Assembly (NCBI GenBank): GCA_015232405.1 | Contig: JADFZS010000055.1 | Coordinates: 1-34,933, forward strand | Length of the DNA: 34,933 nt | Source: Magnetococcales bacterium | GTDB lineage: Bacteria > Pseudomonadota > Magnetococcia > Magnetococcales > JADFYX01 | Direction of reading: 5' to 3' | Part shown: piece by piece, positions 7,351-16,060 of the stretch | Layout of the letters: each line of letters opens with the position of its first letter | How positions within the stretch are numbered: the first letter of the stretch is position 1 | Position numbers and translations under genes: made by a program | The notes under the pieces: model-generated | Told to the model about the DNA's origin: nothing | The model's input: only the letters and a program-made list of their open reading frames with translations | Database searches by the model: none

Positions 7351-7752
7351 ATGAGTACTGAACAGATCACAAAAACAGCTACTGTTCCAAAAAAATTCAA
7401 AAAAGCAGTCAAAAAGGTCAAAGCTGCCTTAAAGGAACAGGGATTTGGGATTCTTACCGAGATTGATGTCCAAGCTACCTTAAAAACAAAGTTGGATGTT
7501 GATTATCCCCCAACTCTAATCCTAGGGGCCTGTAACCCGAAGCTGGCCCACAGGGCATTGCTGGCCAATGCTGATGTATCTGTTCTTATGCCTTGTAATG
7601 TTGTTGTTCGGGTAAATGAAGATGGCAAAGTTGAGGTGGCTGCCATGGACCCCATGATACTGTCAGAATTAATGAAAAACCCGGAGATCACTTTGGTGGC
7701 TGAAGAGGGAGCTGCACGGTTGGATAAAGCATTAGCACAGATAGTTGGATAA
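7351..7752 (+). CDS. DUF302 domain protein
   Basis: A 133-residue soluble protein with no signal peptide. The fold signature of DUF302 is clear: a helix with KKVKAALKEQGFGILTEIDVQ, then YPPTLILGACNPKLAHRALLA, VSVLMPCNVVVRV and a C-terminal helical end. Cysteines occur in GACNP and MPCNV, the positions usually conserved in this family. The frame opens at a GTG at 7342, but the ATG at 7351 sits 9 bp after GGAGAGG and is preferred. DUF302 genes often accompany sulfur-oxidation and metal genes; the function is unknown, and binding of a sulfur or metal species is only a suggestion. Confidence 0.8.
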   Translation: MSTEQITKTATVPKKFKKAVKKVKAALKEQGFGILTEIDVQATLKTKLDVDYPPTLILGACNPKLAHRALLANADVSVLMPCNVVVRVNEDGKVEVAAMDPMILSELMKNPEITLVAEEGAARLDKALAQIVG

Positions 7753-7759
7753 TGAGAAA

Positions 7760-8209
7760 ATGATATTTTATATCAAACAAAACCTGTGGCAAAACTTATC
7801 AAAGTGGTTGTTGCCACGTCTGTTCCTAGCCACAATATTTGCCACAGGTTTTGTTGCCCTGACAAGTTACGCAACACAATCTGCAGCAGGAGATCAGGAT
7901 ACCAAGGCCAATAGCGCGCCATCCGTCCCCTTTCAATATGGGGTAGGTATGGAGATTTATCAGGAGAAATGCTCTGAATGTCATGGCAAATGGGCGCGGG
8001 GCAGTGACAAAGGGCCATCTTTACTACATCCATTTTACAAACCATCACATCATGGTGATGAGTCTTTTTACCGGGCTGCTCTGTTTGGAGTACGACAACA
8101 CCACTGGCCCTTTGGCAATATGCCACCTGTTGAGGGGATGACCCGCAAAAGTATGGAACCAGTAGTTTCTTTCTTACGCTGGTGGCAGAAAGAGAATGGC
8201 ATTCGATAA
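7760..8209 (+). CDS. Monohaem cytochrome c
   Basis: A periplasmic class I-type cytochrome. An N-terminal signal/anchor (about residues 16-45, LPRLFLATIFATGFVALTS) precedes a domain with the haem site CSECH (71-75) and a likely distal Met in HHWPFGNMPP (about M121). A TTG at 7745 overlaps the DUF302 stop, but the ATG at 7760 is the more normal start (149 residues); the ribosome site is weak, suggesting translational coupling to DUF302. The cytochrome could take electrons released by copper or sulfur chemistry and pass them to a terminal oxidase. The HHW-F-G-NMPP wording is, in my recollection, recurrent in metal-resistance clusters. Confidence 0.85.
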   Translation: MIFYIKQNLWQNLSKWLLPRLFLATIFATGFVALTSYATQSAAGDQDTKANSAPSVPFQYGVGMEIYQEKCSECHGKWARGSDKGPSLLHPFYKPSHHGDESFYRAALFGVRQHHWPFGNMPPVEGMTRKSMEPVVSFLRWWQKENGIR

Positions 8210-8264
8210 CATGGCCCTAACAAAACAACCCCGTTATCGTCATATGATTCCAAGTGAGGAAAAA

Positions 8265-8783
8265 ATGTACAATAAGTACCAAATTATAGCCGTTATACTG
8301 GTCATCCCCTTTTTCCTGGGAAGTCCATCTTTGTGGGCCCACAGCGAGGAGAATAAAGACGGGAGTGGCGAATCAAATACAATGGAAATGAAAAGTTCCG
8401 TTCACTCTTTGCCGCCAGCATTAAAAAAACGATTCAAAAGGGAGATGGACCGTCGTCACGAATCCATGGAAGAGGTAATGGAGGCAATTCTCTCACTTGA
8501 TTTTCAGGAAATTAAAACTCAAGCCAATTTATTAAAAAAGGGTTCGTTGCTGGAAAAAGGGCTATCTTCAACTGATATGAAGCTACTTAGTGACAATTTG
8601 CCAAAAGGTTTCTGGAAAATTGACAAGGAGATGGCGCAAGCGATTGATACATTGATTGAAGCGGTTGATCATCGTGACGCCCCTGTAGTTGTTGAGCGTT
8701 ATGGCAAACTATTACTTAATTGTACACAGTGCCATATTCAATACGGTGGCGACCACTTCAAAAACAAAAAGTCCACCAATTAG
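8265..8783 (+). CDS. Cytochrome c'-like (class II) monohaem protein
   Basis: A 172-residue secreted protein: signal peptide (1-26, IIAVILVIPFFLGSPSLWAHS) and an all-helical domain with a single CTQCH haem site near the C-terminus (153-157). Placing CxxCH in the last helix of a helical bundle is the signature of class II cytochromes such as c' and c-556. An upstream ATG at 8196 overlaps the previous gene, but the ATG at 8265 has GAGG at proper spacing and begins with the signal peptide. Cytochromes c' bind NO or transfer electrons; the role here is unknown. The N-terminal region is rich in Met and His (HSEE, TMEMKSSVH). Confidence 0.75.
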   Translation: MYNKYQIIAVILVIPFFLGSPSLWAHSEENKDGSGESNTMEMKSSVHSLPPALKKRFKREMDRRHESMEEVMEAILSLDFQEIKTQANLLKKGSLLEKGLSSTDMKLLSDNLPKGFWKIDKEMAQAIDTLIEAVDHRDAPVVVERYGKLLLNCTQCHIQYGGDHFKNKKSTN

Positions 8784-8843
8784 TAAATCCAATTTGTACC
8801 TATTTAAGAGGGATCCACATTTTTAATAGATGGAGCAAAATCG

Positions 8844-9374
8844 ATGAACAAGAAAACTGCAAAACGCCACAACAGCAAAAAAATTGATCTCTTAAGCCAG
8901 ATGGGTAATCACAAACAACTTTCCTGGAAAATGGTTTTGATTGGAGCCTTGATAATGATTGGCACAGGTTGGTTTTTCTTTCCTGGTAAGTCTCAGGCCC
9001 AACCAGATATGATAGTATATAAGTCAGCTTCATGTGGCTGCTGTGGAAACTGGATTGAATACTTGGAAAAAAATGGTTTTAAGGTAAAAGTTGAAAATGT
9101 TGAGGATATATATAGAGTGAAAAAAGAGTTAGGGGTTCCCAATCAAGTCGCATCCTGCCATACAGCGAAGATGGGTAGCTATCTCATTGAGGGTCATGTA
9201 CCTGTGGAAGATATTAATCGCCTGATTAAGGAAAAACCAGTTGTGTCTGGAATTGCTGCTCCAGGTATGCCCATGGGATCACCCGGCATGGAGGTGGAGG
9301 GAGAGCAACCTGACCGCTACGACGTAGTCACCTTTACCCGCAATGGACAAACCCAGGTATTTTCACGTCATTGA
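8844..9374 (+). CDS. DUF411 periplasmic metal-binding protein
   Basis: A 176-residue protein with a signal/anchor helix at about 29-47 (MVLIGALIMIGTGWFFF) and a DUF411 domain. The domain has the family markers ASCGCCGNWIEYLEKNGF (C64, C66, C67), LGVPNQVASCHTA (C105, H106), IEGHVPVE (H118) and GIAAPGMPMGSPGME (Met ligands). DUF411 proteins are small thioredoxin-like domains found repeatedly in copper and silver resistance loci, where the Cys/His/Met set probably binds Cu(I). It lies directly before cusC, fitting delivery of metal to the efflux complex. The metal role is well supported by motif but not proven. Confidence 0.85.
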   Translation: MNKKTAKRHNSKKIDLLSQMGNHKQLSWKMVLIGALIMIGTGWFFFPGKSQAQPDMIVYKSASCGCCGNWIEYLEKNGFKVKVENVEDIYRVKKELGVPNQVASCHTAKMGSYLIEGHVPVEDINRLIKEKPVVSGIAAPGMPMGSPGMEVEGEQPDRYDVVTFTRNGQTQVFSRH

Positions 9375-9423
9375 TCAAACATCAACTATCATTTCATAAA
9401 AATAGACAGACTTGGATTAAAAT

Positions 9424-10668
9424 ATGATTAGTATGTTCAGTATTAGAGGATGGGTTTTTCTCCTCTCTTTATTTTTATCACCAGTTTTTCCCTTCTACAT
9501 GGGAGTACAGGCACAAACTTTTGAAGACTTAACCAGACAGTTACAAAAACACCCCTCTATTCTGGCGTTACAACAAGAGGCAGAAGGATATACAACTGAG
9601 GCTCAATCTCGCCTTGGTTTGCCTGATCCTGTGCTTACATTGGGATTAAACAATCTATCAGTAGAGAAACCGACAGAATTTGATCGTTATCTCCCTACCA
9701 ACAAAAGCCTGGGCTTTAGCCAAAAAATTCCCAACTGGAGCCAACGAAAAAAACAGCAAAGGGTAGTTTTAGAGAAAGTTCGCCTAACTCAGCTTAAATC
9801 CATGGTGCAGTTGGCAACTCTACAAAAAGAGTTGATAACTGCATTGGCCCACTTGCAAAGAATAGATAAAACCAATGAGGCTTTAAACAGACAACTCATA
9901 TTGGTGGATCAATTAGAACAGTGGCTAAAGGGAAAAATGGAGGCTGGAGGGGCTGTTTTTGGACGTTTTTCAGAATTGGATATTAAACGAGAGCAGATCT
10001 TGGAAAAACGCATATCCTTGGAAGGGGAGCAGCTACGTTGGCAGTCAGAACTACAAAGAATAGTCAAATTAGATAAAACTATTCCACCACCATCTATATC
10101 CCCTAAAGTTTGGAACGGCCAAAGTTCACGCTTTCTCATGGTTATGGTAGCTGAGCAGCAGATTGCCATGGAAAAAAGCCTGATAAAAGTAAAAGAGGCG
10201 GCATTTTTACCAAACTATGGTTTTGCAGCGACCTACCAGCAACGTGAAAGTGGAGTTAACTATGATGGGGTAGATTGGTTTACCGTAAAAGCAAACATGA
10301 CCATTCCTTTGTGGGCGGCAAAAAATCAAACTCCAAAACTTAAAGCTGCAAAACTTGCAGCCCAAGCTGCCCAGGTTCGACGGGATGATATTTTGCGAAT
10401 GGCAAAAAATCGCTATGAGACCGCCATGGCAGATCATAAAACAGCCAACCGTTTGATCAAGTCCAAAGAACGTCGACGAAAGAGACTGCAAGAGTTGGTG
10501 GAGGCCAACCGTAGTCGTTATGAATCTGGTAACGGCTCCCTGGACTCACTTATTCGTCCCACTTTGGAAATAGCCAAATTAGAAATTGAGTTGGTCAGCC
10601 AAAAAGCCAAAAAAATCATCGCGACAGCAAAGATTAATGCCTTGCTGACCAGGGGAGAGAATCCATGA
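9424..10668 (+). CDS. cusC: Outer-membrane efflux protein, TolC/CusC family
   Basis: A 414-residue TolC-type channel subunit of the tripartite Cu/Ag exporter. It has a Sec signal peptide (1-30, ending VQAQ) and no lipobox Cys, unlike the CusC lipoprotein. The mature part shows two long coiled-coil helical repeats (about 120-225 and 325-410) and the typical LGLPDPVLTLGLNN start of the outer-membrane barrel strands. The second repeat holds YETAMADHKTANRLI and RYESGNGSLDSL. Its stop overlaps the cusB ATG by four bases, indicating translational coupling. The symbol is given by operon context; sequence alone supports only the TolC family. Confidence 0.85.
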   Translation: MISMFSIRGWVFLLSLFLSPVFPFYMGVQAQTFEDLTRQLQKHPSILALQQEAEGYTTEAQSRLGLPDPVLTLGLNNLSVEKPTEFDRYLPTNKSLGFSQKIPNWSQRKKQQRVVLEKVRLTQLKSMVQLATLQKELITALAHLQRIDKTNEALNRQLILVDQLEQWLKGKMEAGGAVFGRFSELDIKREQILEKRISLEGEQLRWQSELQRIVKLDKTIPPPSISPKVWNGQSSRFLMVMVAEQQIAMEKSLIKVKEAAFLPNYGFAATYQQRESGVNYDGVDWFTVKANMTIPLWAAKNQTPKLKAAKLAAQAAQVRRDDILRMAKNRYETAMADHKTANRLIKSKERRRKRLQELVEANRSRYESGNGSLDSLIRPTLEIAKLEIELVSQKAKKIIATAKINALLTRGENP

Positions 10669-12323
10669 ACCGTAACCGAGCAACTTTTTACCCATCCATG
10701 ATGGGGCTGTTTGCCATTATTATTCTTTTTGTATCAATAGCCCACGGGGCAGAAACAACAACCAAATACACCTGCCCAATGCATCCACACTATATTGCCG
10801 AGGAGATGGGAAGCTGCCCACTGTGTGGTATGGATCTGGTGGTGCTTGAGTCTGGGCCATCACACTCCAACACAGCCGACTCCTCATCTGAACGTCAAAC
10901 AGTAACCATTCCCCCGGAAACCATTCAAAATATGGGTGTACGCTACGGTCATGCCGAGATGGCAGATTTTGGACGACGGATTCGCTCTTTCGGTATGATA
11001 ATGGAGAATGAGAGAAGTCAGAGTGTGGTCTCCAGCCGGGTTGCCGGATGGGTTGAAACACTCCATATCAAAGCAGTTGGTGATACCGTTAAACAGGGGA
11101 TGGTTCTCTATCGAATTTTCAGCCCGGATTTAATTGCAGCTCAACGGGACTATCTGAGTGCCTTGAAGGGTAATGTAAAGGGTCGGATTAAATCAACTGC
11201 CTTGCGCCTGGAAGCTCTGGGAGTGGATAAGCGAGTAAGACGGCTACTGCAAAATAAGGGGGCTTTAATAGAAAAAGTGCCTTTTTATGCTGCCGATTCT
11301 GGTTTAATCAGCCGTTTGGATATTCGCCAGGGAACCTACATAAAACCGGGTCAAAATATAGCCACCATTCAAGACTATTCAACTGTCTGGATCAATGCCA
11401 GCATCGCAGAGAAAGATCTGACCCGTCTCTTAATAGATACCCCGGTTAGAGTCATTTTGCCACATCTACCCGGAGAAGAGATTGTCGCTATAATCGACTA
11501 TATCCACCCCACCATTGATGCAGCTAGCAGAACAGGTACAGTTAGGCTGGTTTTAGATAACAAAGAGGGAAAATTACGACCAGGAGCCTATGCCGACGTG
11601 ATATTTGAAGTGGGTCTCTCCCGTCGCCTATCTCTACCCACTGAAGCTATTTTAAAAAGTGCCCACGGCAGCCATATCATTGTTGCATTGGGTAATGGGC
11701 GTTTTCAACCTCGCTCGGTGCGGATAGGTCTATCCAGTGGAGGTTTTAGCGAAATTTTACAAGGGGTAGATACAAAGGATAGAGTTGTTCTGTCGGGTCA
11801 ATTCATGATCGACTCTGAGAGTGCTCTTAGGGAATCTTTCAACAAGCTGCAAAAACTAAAAACTCCTCTGGATGCTCTGGAACTAAACCAGTCCCAGATG
11901 GCAATGATGGATCATATTGTTGATGCTGCCCTTTATATCCATGAAGCGATCATAGATGGCTATGATATAGATGAAAAAACTCTGCAACCAGCCAAAGAGA
12001 TCAACACTCTATTAAAACCCTCTTTTGCTACTACCCGGCTGGGACCGATTCTGCAAAAATCTGAAACTGCAATCGATAAGGCACAGAAAGCACGGACCAT
12101 GAGCCAGCTACTATCTGCCCTTAACGAATTAGTGGTTGCCATACGTCCGTGGATAGTGGATGGAGCAGCTGACCACTATAAGAACAAAGGATTGCTTATG
12201 TTCCAAGATAAGGCCGAAAATCTGTTGTGGTTGCAAGCCGACCCCGATCTACTAAACCCCTATGGTGAAAATGGGGGAACAGTAATATCTCCTGTACCGG
12301 GAGAGCAACATGCAGCCCACTGA
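10665..12323 (+). CDS. cusB: Periplasmic adaptor of heavy-metal RND efflux, CusB type
   Basis: A 552-residue membrane-fusion protein linking CusA to CusC. Order: signal peptide (1-29); heavy-metal-binding domain YTCPMHPHYIAEEMGSCPLCGMDL (in pieces: YTCPMHP at 35-41; SCPLCGMDL at 50-58) with C37, C51, C54 and His/Met ligands; lipoyl/hairpin region (VSSRVAGWVETLHIKAVGD, SPDLIAAQRDYLSAL); beta-barrel (VWINASIAEKDL) and membrane-proximal parts; and an extra helical C-terminus (about 410-530) resembling DUF3347, which many CusB-like proteins carry as a metal-binding extension. It overlaps cusC by 4 bp and cusA by 14 bp. The YHS-like CPMHP site supports Cu(I)/Ag(I) handling. Confidence 0.9.
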   Translation: MNRNRATFYPSMMGLFAIIILFVSIAHGAETTTKYTCPMHPHYIAEEMGSCPLCGMDLVVLESGPSHSNTADSSSERQTVTIPPETIQNMGVRYGHAEMADFGRRIRSFGMIMENERSQSVVSSRVAGWVETLHIKAVGDTVKQGMVLYRIFSPDLIAAQRDYLSALKGNVKGRIKSTALRLEALGVDKRVRRLLQNKGALIEKVPFYAADSGLISRLDIRQGTYIKPGQNIATIQDYSTVWINASIAEKDLTRLLIDTPVRVILPHLPGEEIVAIIDYIHPTIDAASRTGTVRLVLDNKEGKLRPGAYADVIFEVGLSRRLSLPTEAILKSAHGSHIIVALGNGRFQPRSVRIGLSSGGFSEILQGVDTKDRVVLSGQFMIDSESALRESFNKLQKLKTPLDALELNQSQMAMMDHIVDAALYIHEAIIDGYDIDEKTLQPAKEINTLLKPSFATTRLGPILQKSETAIDKAQKARTMSQLLSALNELVVAIRPWIVDGAADHYKNKGLLMFQDKAENLLWLQADPDLLNPYGENGGTVISPVPGEQHAAH

Positions 12324-15300
12324 AACAAAAAGAGTTCCTACGGGGCACGATCCCACCAAATCATTTATAGCTCAGGTGATTGAATGGTCATGTCGCAATC
12401 AGCTAATTGTGTTTATTGCCACTATGGGGTTGGCTGTTGCCGGAATTCTTGCTCTAGAAAAAACCCCCTTAGATGCCATCCCCGATCTATCGGATACCCA
12501 GGTTATAATTAGAACCGAGTTTCCCGGTCAGGCTCCGCAGATTGTTGAGGATCTGGTAACCTATCCCCTATCCACAACTTTTTTGGGCCTGCCAAAAACC
12601 AAAGCTGTGCGAGGTTTTTCCATGTTTGGAACCAGCTTTGTCTATGTGATTTTTCAGGATAGTGTCGATCCCTACTGGGCGCGTAGCAGAGTGGCTGAAG
12701 CCCTGACCACAATACAAAAAGATCTTCCTGCCGCAGCAGCTCCCCGTATGGGACCGGATGCTACCGGAGTTGGATGGATCTATCAATACGCCTTGATAGA
12801 CCGATCCGGTAAACAGGATCTGGCCCAGTTACGAACCCTGCAAGATTGGTTTTTGAAATTTGAGTTGGCAACAGTTCCTGGAGTTTCAGAGGTAGCCTCT
12901 GTGGGTGGGTTTGTCCGGGAGTATCAGGTGTTGATCGACCCCAATCGCCTGCGCTCCTACAATGTCCCTCTGGTTCGGGTAAAGCAGGCCGTAAAAGCAG
13001 CCAGTATGGAGGTGGGGGGACGAGTTCTTGAGCAGTCGGAAATGGAGCTGATGATCCGCTCCAAAGGGTATGTTACCTCTCTGACGGATCTGCAACAGGT
13101 GGTGGTCTTTGCCAAAAACGGTAAGCCAGTTCTACTTTCCGATGTGGCTCGAATAATTGAGGGACCGGAACTGCGCCGTGGTGTGGTGGAGTTAAATGGC
13201 GAGGGAGAGACCGTCGGTGGTATCGTCGTTATGCGTTCTGGCGAAAATGCTTTGAATGTGATCAAAGGTGTTAAAAAAAAATTGGCAGAGTTGCGTCTTG
13301 GTTTGCCTGATGGGGTTGAGGTGGTAACGGTTTATGATCGTGCACCCCTTATTCAAGGAGCAGTTGATTATTTAAGCCATAAACTTTTGGAAGAGGGAGC
13401 TGTGGTTGCACTGGTCTGCCTTATTTTTCTTCTCCATGTTCGTTCCGCTTTTGTTGCTATCATCACTTTACCACTGGGTGTTCTTGGGGCTTTTGTCATA
13501 ATGGCCTCCCAGGGTATCACAGCCAACATCATGTCTTTGGGGGGGATTGCTATCGCCATAGGAGCCATGGTGGATGCCTCCATTGTCATGGTAGAGAACG
13601 CACACCGGAAATTAAGCTTGCAACCGCAACCAAGAAACAGAGGTTTGCGCCATAAACTATTGATCCAATCGGCAAAAGAGGTGGGGCCAGGGCTGTTTTT
13701 TAGTCTACTGATTATCACTGTATCTTTTCTCCCGGTATTTGCCCTGACCGGGGAGAGCTATCGCCTGTTTACACCCCTGGCATATACCAAAACCTATGCC
13801 ATGGCCTTTGCCTCTCTACTCTCTGTCACCATAGTACCAATTCTTATGCTGTGGCTCATAAGGGGTCGTATATTGCCAGAAGAGGCCAATCCTCTTAACC
13901 GAATGTTTATCGCCATATATAAACCGATTCTTAATTTGGCTATTAAAATCCGTTGGATTACGCTGATTCTTGCCATTGTCGCCTTTGTCAGCATTATCAT
14001 TCCCATTAAGCGATTGGGAACAGAGTTCATGCCTGCCCTCTATGAGGGAGAGCTGCTATATATGCCCACCACACTACCAGGGATATCCATAGGAAAAGCC
14101 AAGGAGGTGTTATCACAGACCAATCGGCTTATCCGCACAGTCCCAGAGGTAGAACGGGTGTTTGGCAAGGTAGGCAGGGCTGACACCGCTACGGACCCGG
14201 CACCGATATCAATGATTGAGAGTTGGATCAAACTTAAACCTGTGGAAACCTGGCGAAATGGGATGACCATCGAGCAATTGATCAAAGAGCTGGACCAACG
14301 GGTTCGCCTTCCTGGGCTGGTCAATAGTTGGGGATATCCCATCAAGATTCGGATGGATATGATTTCAACTGGTATACGTACCCCTGTAGGAATAAAAATT
14401 TCTGGCCCTGATCTAAATAAAATTGGCCGCATTGCCCTGGATGTAGAGGCAGCTGTCAAAGAGGTAGATGGTACGCGCAGTGCTTTTGCAGACCGGGTTA
14501 CAGGGGGTAAATATCTGGAGATCACACCCCAACGCTCAGAGCTAGCCAGACGTAATATTGATCTTGGAGTTTTTCAGTCAATCATCCAGACCGCAGTTGG
14601 GGGAATGAAGCTTGCTGAAAGTGTTCAAGGACGGGAGCGTTATAACATCATCATGCGCTATGACCGAGCTTTTCGGGAGTCTGAACAGGATCTTGGGGAG
14701 ATCTTGATACCGACCCCGTCCGGGATGCACATCCCCCTGGGTGAGTTAGCCACCATCCAATTTACAGAAGGCCCCCCCATGATCAAATCAGAAGATGCCC
14801 GTCTTACTGGCTGGGTTTTTGTAGATATTGGTGGGAGAGATATAGGAAGCTATGTAGATGAGGCAAGAAAGCATGTGGCAAAAACCGTTGCGCTCCCTTC
14901 AGGTTATGCTATTACCTGGTCCGGGCAATACGAACAGATGATAGAGGCCCGTGAACGTCTCAAGATAGCCATACCTTCCGCCGTTGCTATTATACTTGTA
15001 TTGCTTATGATACATTTTGGCAGAGTTGACCGAACCGTTATGGTAATGATGTCTCTACCGTTTGGTTTGGTTGGTGGGCTTTGGTCGGTCCATTTGGCAG
15101 GCTACAACATGTCGGTTGCTGTAGCTGTGGGGTTTATTGCCTTGGGTGGCATTGCTGTTGAGACCGCTGTTGTGATGCTACTATATATTGATCAACAGGT
15201 TCGGGAGACCATACCAAAATCAAGGCCAGAACTTTTGGCTGTAGTAATGGCTGGTGCAGCCATGCGAGTACGTCCCAAGTTGATGACCGTATCTGTTATT

Positions 15301-15486
15301 ATAGCTGGTCTGCTACCTATTTTTTTTACCGACGGTCCAGGAGCCGATGTGATGCGCCGTATTGCTCTGCCAATGGTTGGCGGTATGGTTAGCACCACCA
15401 TTATGACATTAATAGTCATACCGGTTATTTATTATATCTGGGAGGTACGACATCTACCATCCCGCTCTAGTATGCCTAATATTTAA
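12310..15486 (+). CDS. cusA: Cu(I)/Ag(I) RND efflux pump, CusA type
   Basis: A 1058-residue inner-membrane proton-driven pump of the heavy-metal-efflux RND class. Twelve membrane segments and two large periplasmic loops are evident. The three Met of the CusA metal site are all present with one constant offset: M585 (LLYMPTTLPG), M635 (APISMIESW) and M684 (IRMDMISTG), matching E. coli M573, M623 and M672. The proton-relay acid residues appear as D422 (GAMVDASIVMVENAH) and E951 (AVETAVVML), with a Lys in MRVRPKLMT (K990). These features predict monovalent copper/silver rather than Zn/Co/Cd export. The start at 12310 has GGGAGAG before it and overlaps cusB. Confidence 0.95.
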   Translation: MQPTETKRVPTGHDPTKSFIAQVIEWSCRNQLIVFIATMGLAVAGILALEKTPLDAIPDLSDTQVIIRTEFPGQAPQIVEDLVTYPLSTTFLGLPKTKAVRGFSMFGTSFVYVIFQDSVDPYWARSRVAEALTTIQKDLPAAAAPRMGPDATGVGWIYQYALIDRSGKQDLAQLRTLQDWFLKFELATVPGVSEVASVGGFVREYQVLIDPNRLRSYNVPLVRVKQAVKAASMEVGGRVLEQSEMELMIRSKGYVTSLTDLQQVVVFAKNGKPVLLSDVARIIEGPELRRGVVELNGEGETVGGIVVMRSGENALNVIKGVKKKLAELRLGLPDGVEVVTVYDRAPLIQGAVDYLSHKLLEEGAVVALVCLIFLLHVRSAFVAIITLPLGVLGAFVIMASQGITANIMSLGGIAIAIGAMVDASIVMVENAHRKLSLQPQPRNRGLRHKLLIQSAKEVGPGLFFSLLIITVSFLPVFALTGESYRLFTPLAYTKTYAMAFASLLSVTIVPILMLWLIRGRILPEEANPLNRMFIAIYKPILNLAIKIRWITLILAIVAFVSIIIPIKRLGTEFMPALYEGELLYMPTTLPGISIGKAKEVLSQTNRLIRTVPEVERVFGKVGRADTATDPAPISMIESWIKLKPVETWRNGMTIEQLIKELDQRVRLPGLVNSWGYPIKIRMDMISTGIRTPVGIKISGPDLNKIGRIALDVEAAVKEVDGTRSAFADRVTGGKYLEITPQRSELARRNIDLGVFQSIIQTAVGGMKLAESVQGRERYNIIMRYDRAFRESEQDLGEILIPTPSGMHIPLGELATIQFTEGPPMIKSEDARLTGWVFVDIGGRDIGSYVDEARKHVAKTVALPSGYAITWSGQYEQMIEARERLKIAIPSAVAIILVLLMIHFGRVDRTVMVMMSLPFGLVGGLWSVHLAGYNMSVAVAVGFIALGGIAVETAVVMLLYIDQQVRETIPKSRPELLAVVMAGAAMRVRPKLMTVSVIIAGLLPIFFTDGPGADVMRRIALPMVGGMVSTTIMTLIVIPVIYYIWEVRHLPSRSSMPNI

Positions 15487-15543
15487 GGGAAAAACGGCCT
15501 AGTCAGCCGTAATCACTACAACGAAACATCGGAGTTTTTTAAA

Positions 15544-15921
15544 ATGCGTCACACTAATTTTTTCATTCTCTTTTTGGCTTTGACCATCAGCTATTTTAAC
15601 CCTGGTGAGTCATGGGCAAGTTCACATGGCCATATGGACCATGGCAACCACAATATGTCTGATCACTCCATGGAGATGCCTGCAAAATCAAATCACGGCA
15701 GTGCTATGGGGATAATTAATAAAATCGATTCCAAAAACCGTTTGATAAATGTAACTCACGGCCCAATTCCAAGCCTGGGTTGGCCTGAAATGACCATGGA
15801 TCTAGCGGTAACCAAACGGGTTAAAATCAATAACTTCAAAAATGGCGACCATGTCCACTTTACCGTCAAAAAAGGGCGTGATAATAGATTTAGGATTACT
15901 AAAATGATGCCGAGCAAATAG
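15544..15921 (+). CDS. cusF: Periplasmic copper-binding protein, CusF-like
   Basis: A 125-residue periplasmic metallochaperone that hands Cu(I)/Ag(I) to CusB. It has a signal peptide (1-26, ending SWAS), a His/Met-rich linker (HGHMDHGNHNMSDHSMEM) and a C-terminal OB-like domain. The CusF metal site is conserved with exact spacing: H72, W80, M83 and M85 in THGPIPSLGWPEMTM, matching H36, W44, M47 and M49 of E. coli CusF, including the tryptophan that caps the metal by cation-pi contact. The extra linker is longer than in E. coli. It is the last gene of the copper run, 57 bp after cusA, with GGAG before the ATG. Confidence 0.9.
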   Translation: MRHTNFFILFLALTISYFNPGESWASSHGHMDHGNHNMSDHSMEMPAKSNHGSAMGIINKIDSKNRLINVTHGPIPSLGWPEMTMDLAVTKRVKINNFKNGDHVHFTVKKGRDNRFRITKMMPSK

Positions 15922-16010
15922 TAGTCTGTAAAAAAAAGATATGCTTGACCCGGTTTTTTAAAATAATACTTGATGGTGGACTTTGGGATAACTCTTAGTA
16001 AGAACTACCC

Positions 16011-16041
16011 ACCCATCAGGGCAAATACTGACCTGATGGGT
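16011..16041. terminator. Hairpin between convergent cusF and mrp
   Basis: ACCCATCAGG and CCTGATGGGT form a perfect 10-bp stem around an 11-base loop. A run of eight T follows about 13 bp downstream on the plus strand (16055-16062). It lies between the end of cusF and the end of mrp and so could stop transcription from both sides. The U-tract is separated from the stem, so efficiency is uncertain. Confidence 0.6.
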
Positions 16042-16060
16042 ATGGGTATATATGTTTTTT

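Noticed and set aside
14040-14525. 161-codon minus-strand ORF inside cusA
   Set aside because: Antisense shadow of the RND pump; cusA is strongly supported by motifs through this region.
15494-15510. Small ACGGC/GCCGT stem between cusA and cusF
   Set aside because: A 5-bp stem with no U-run; common by chance and not enough to propose a regulatory element.
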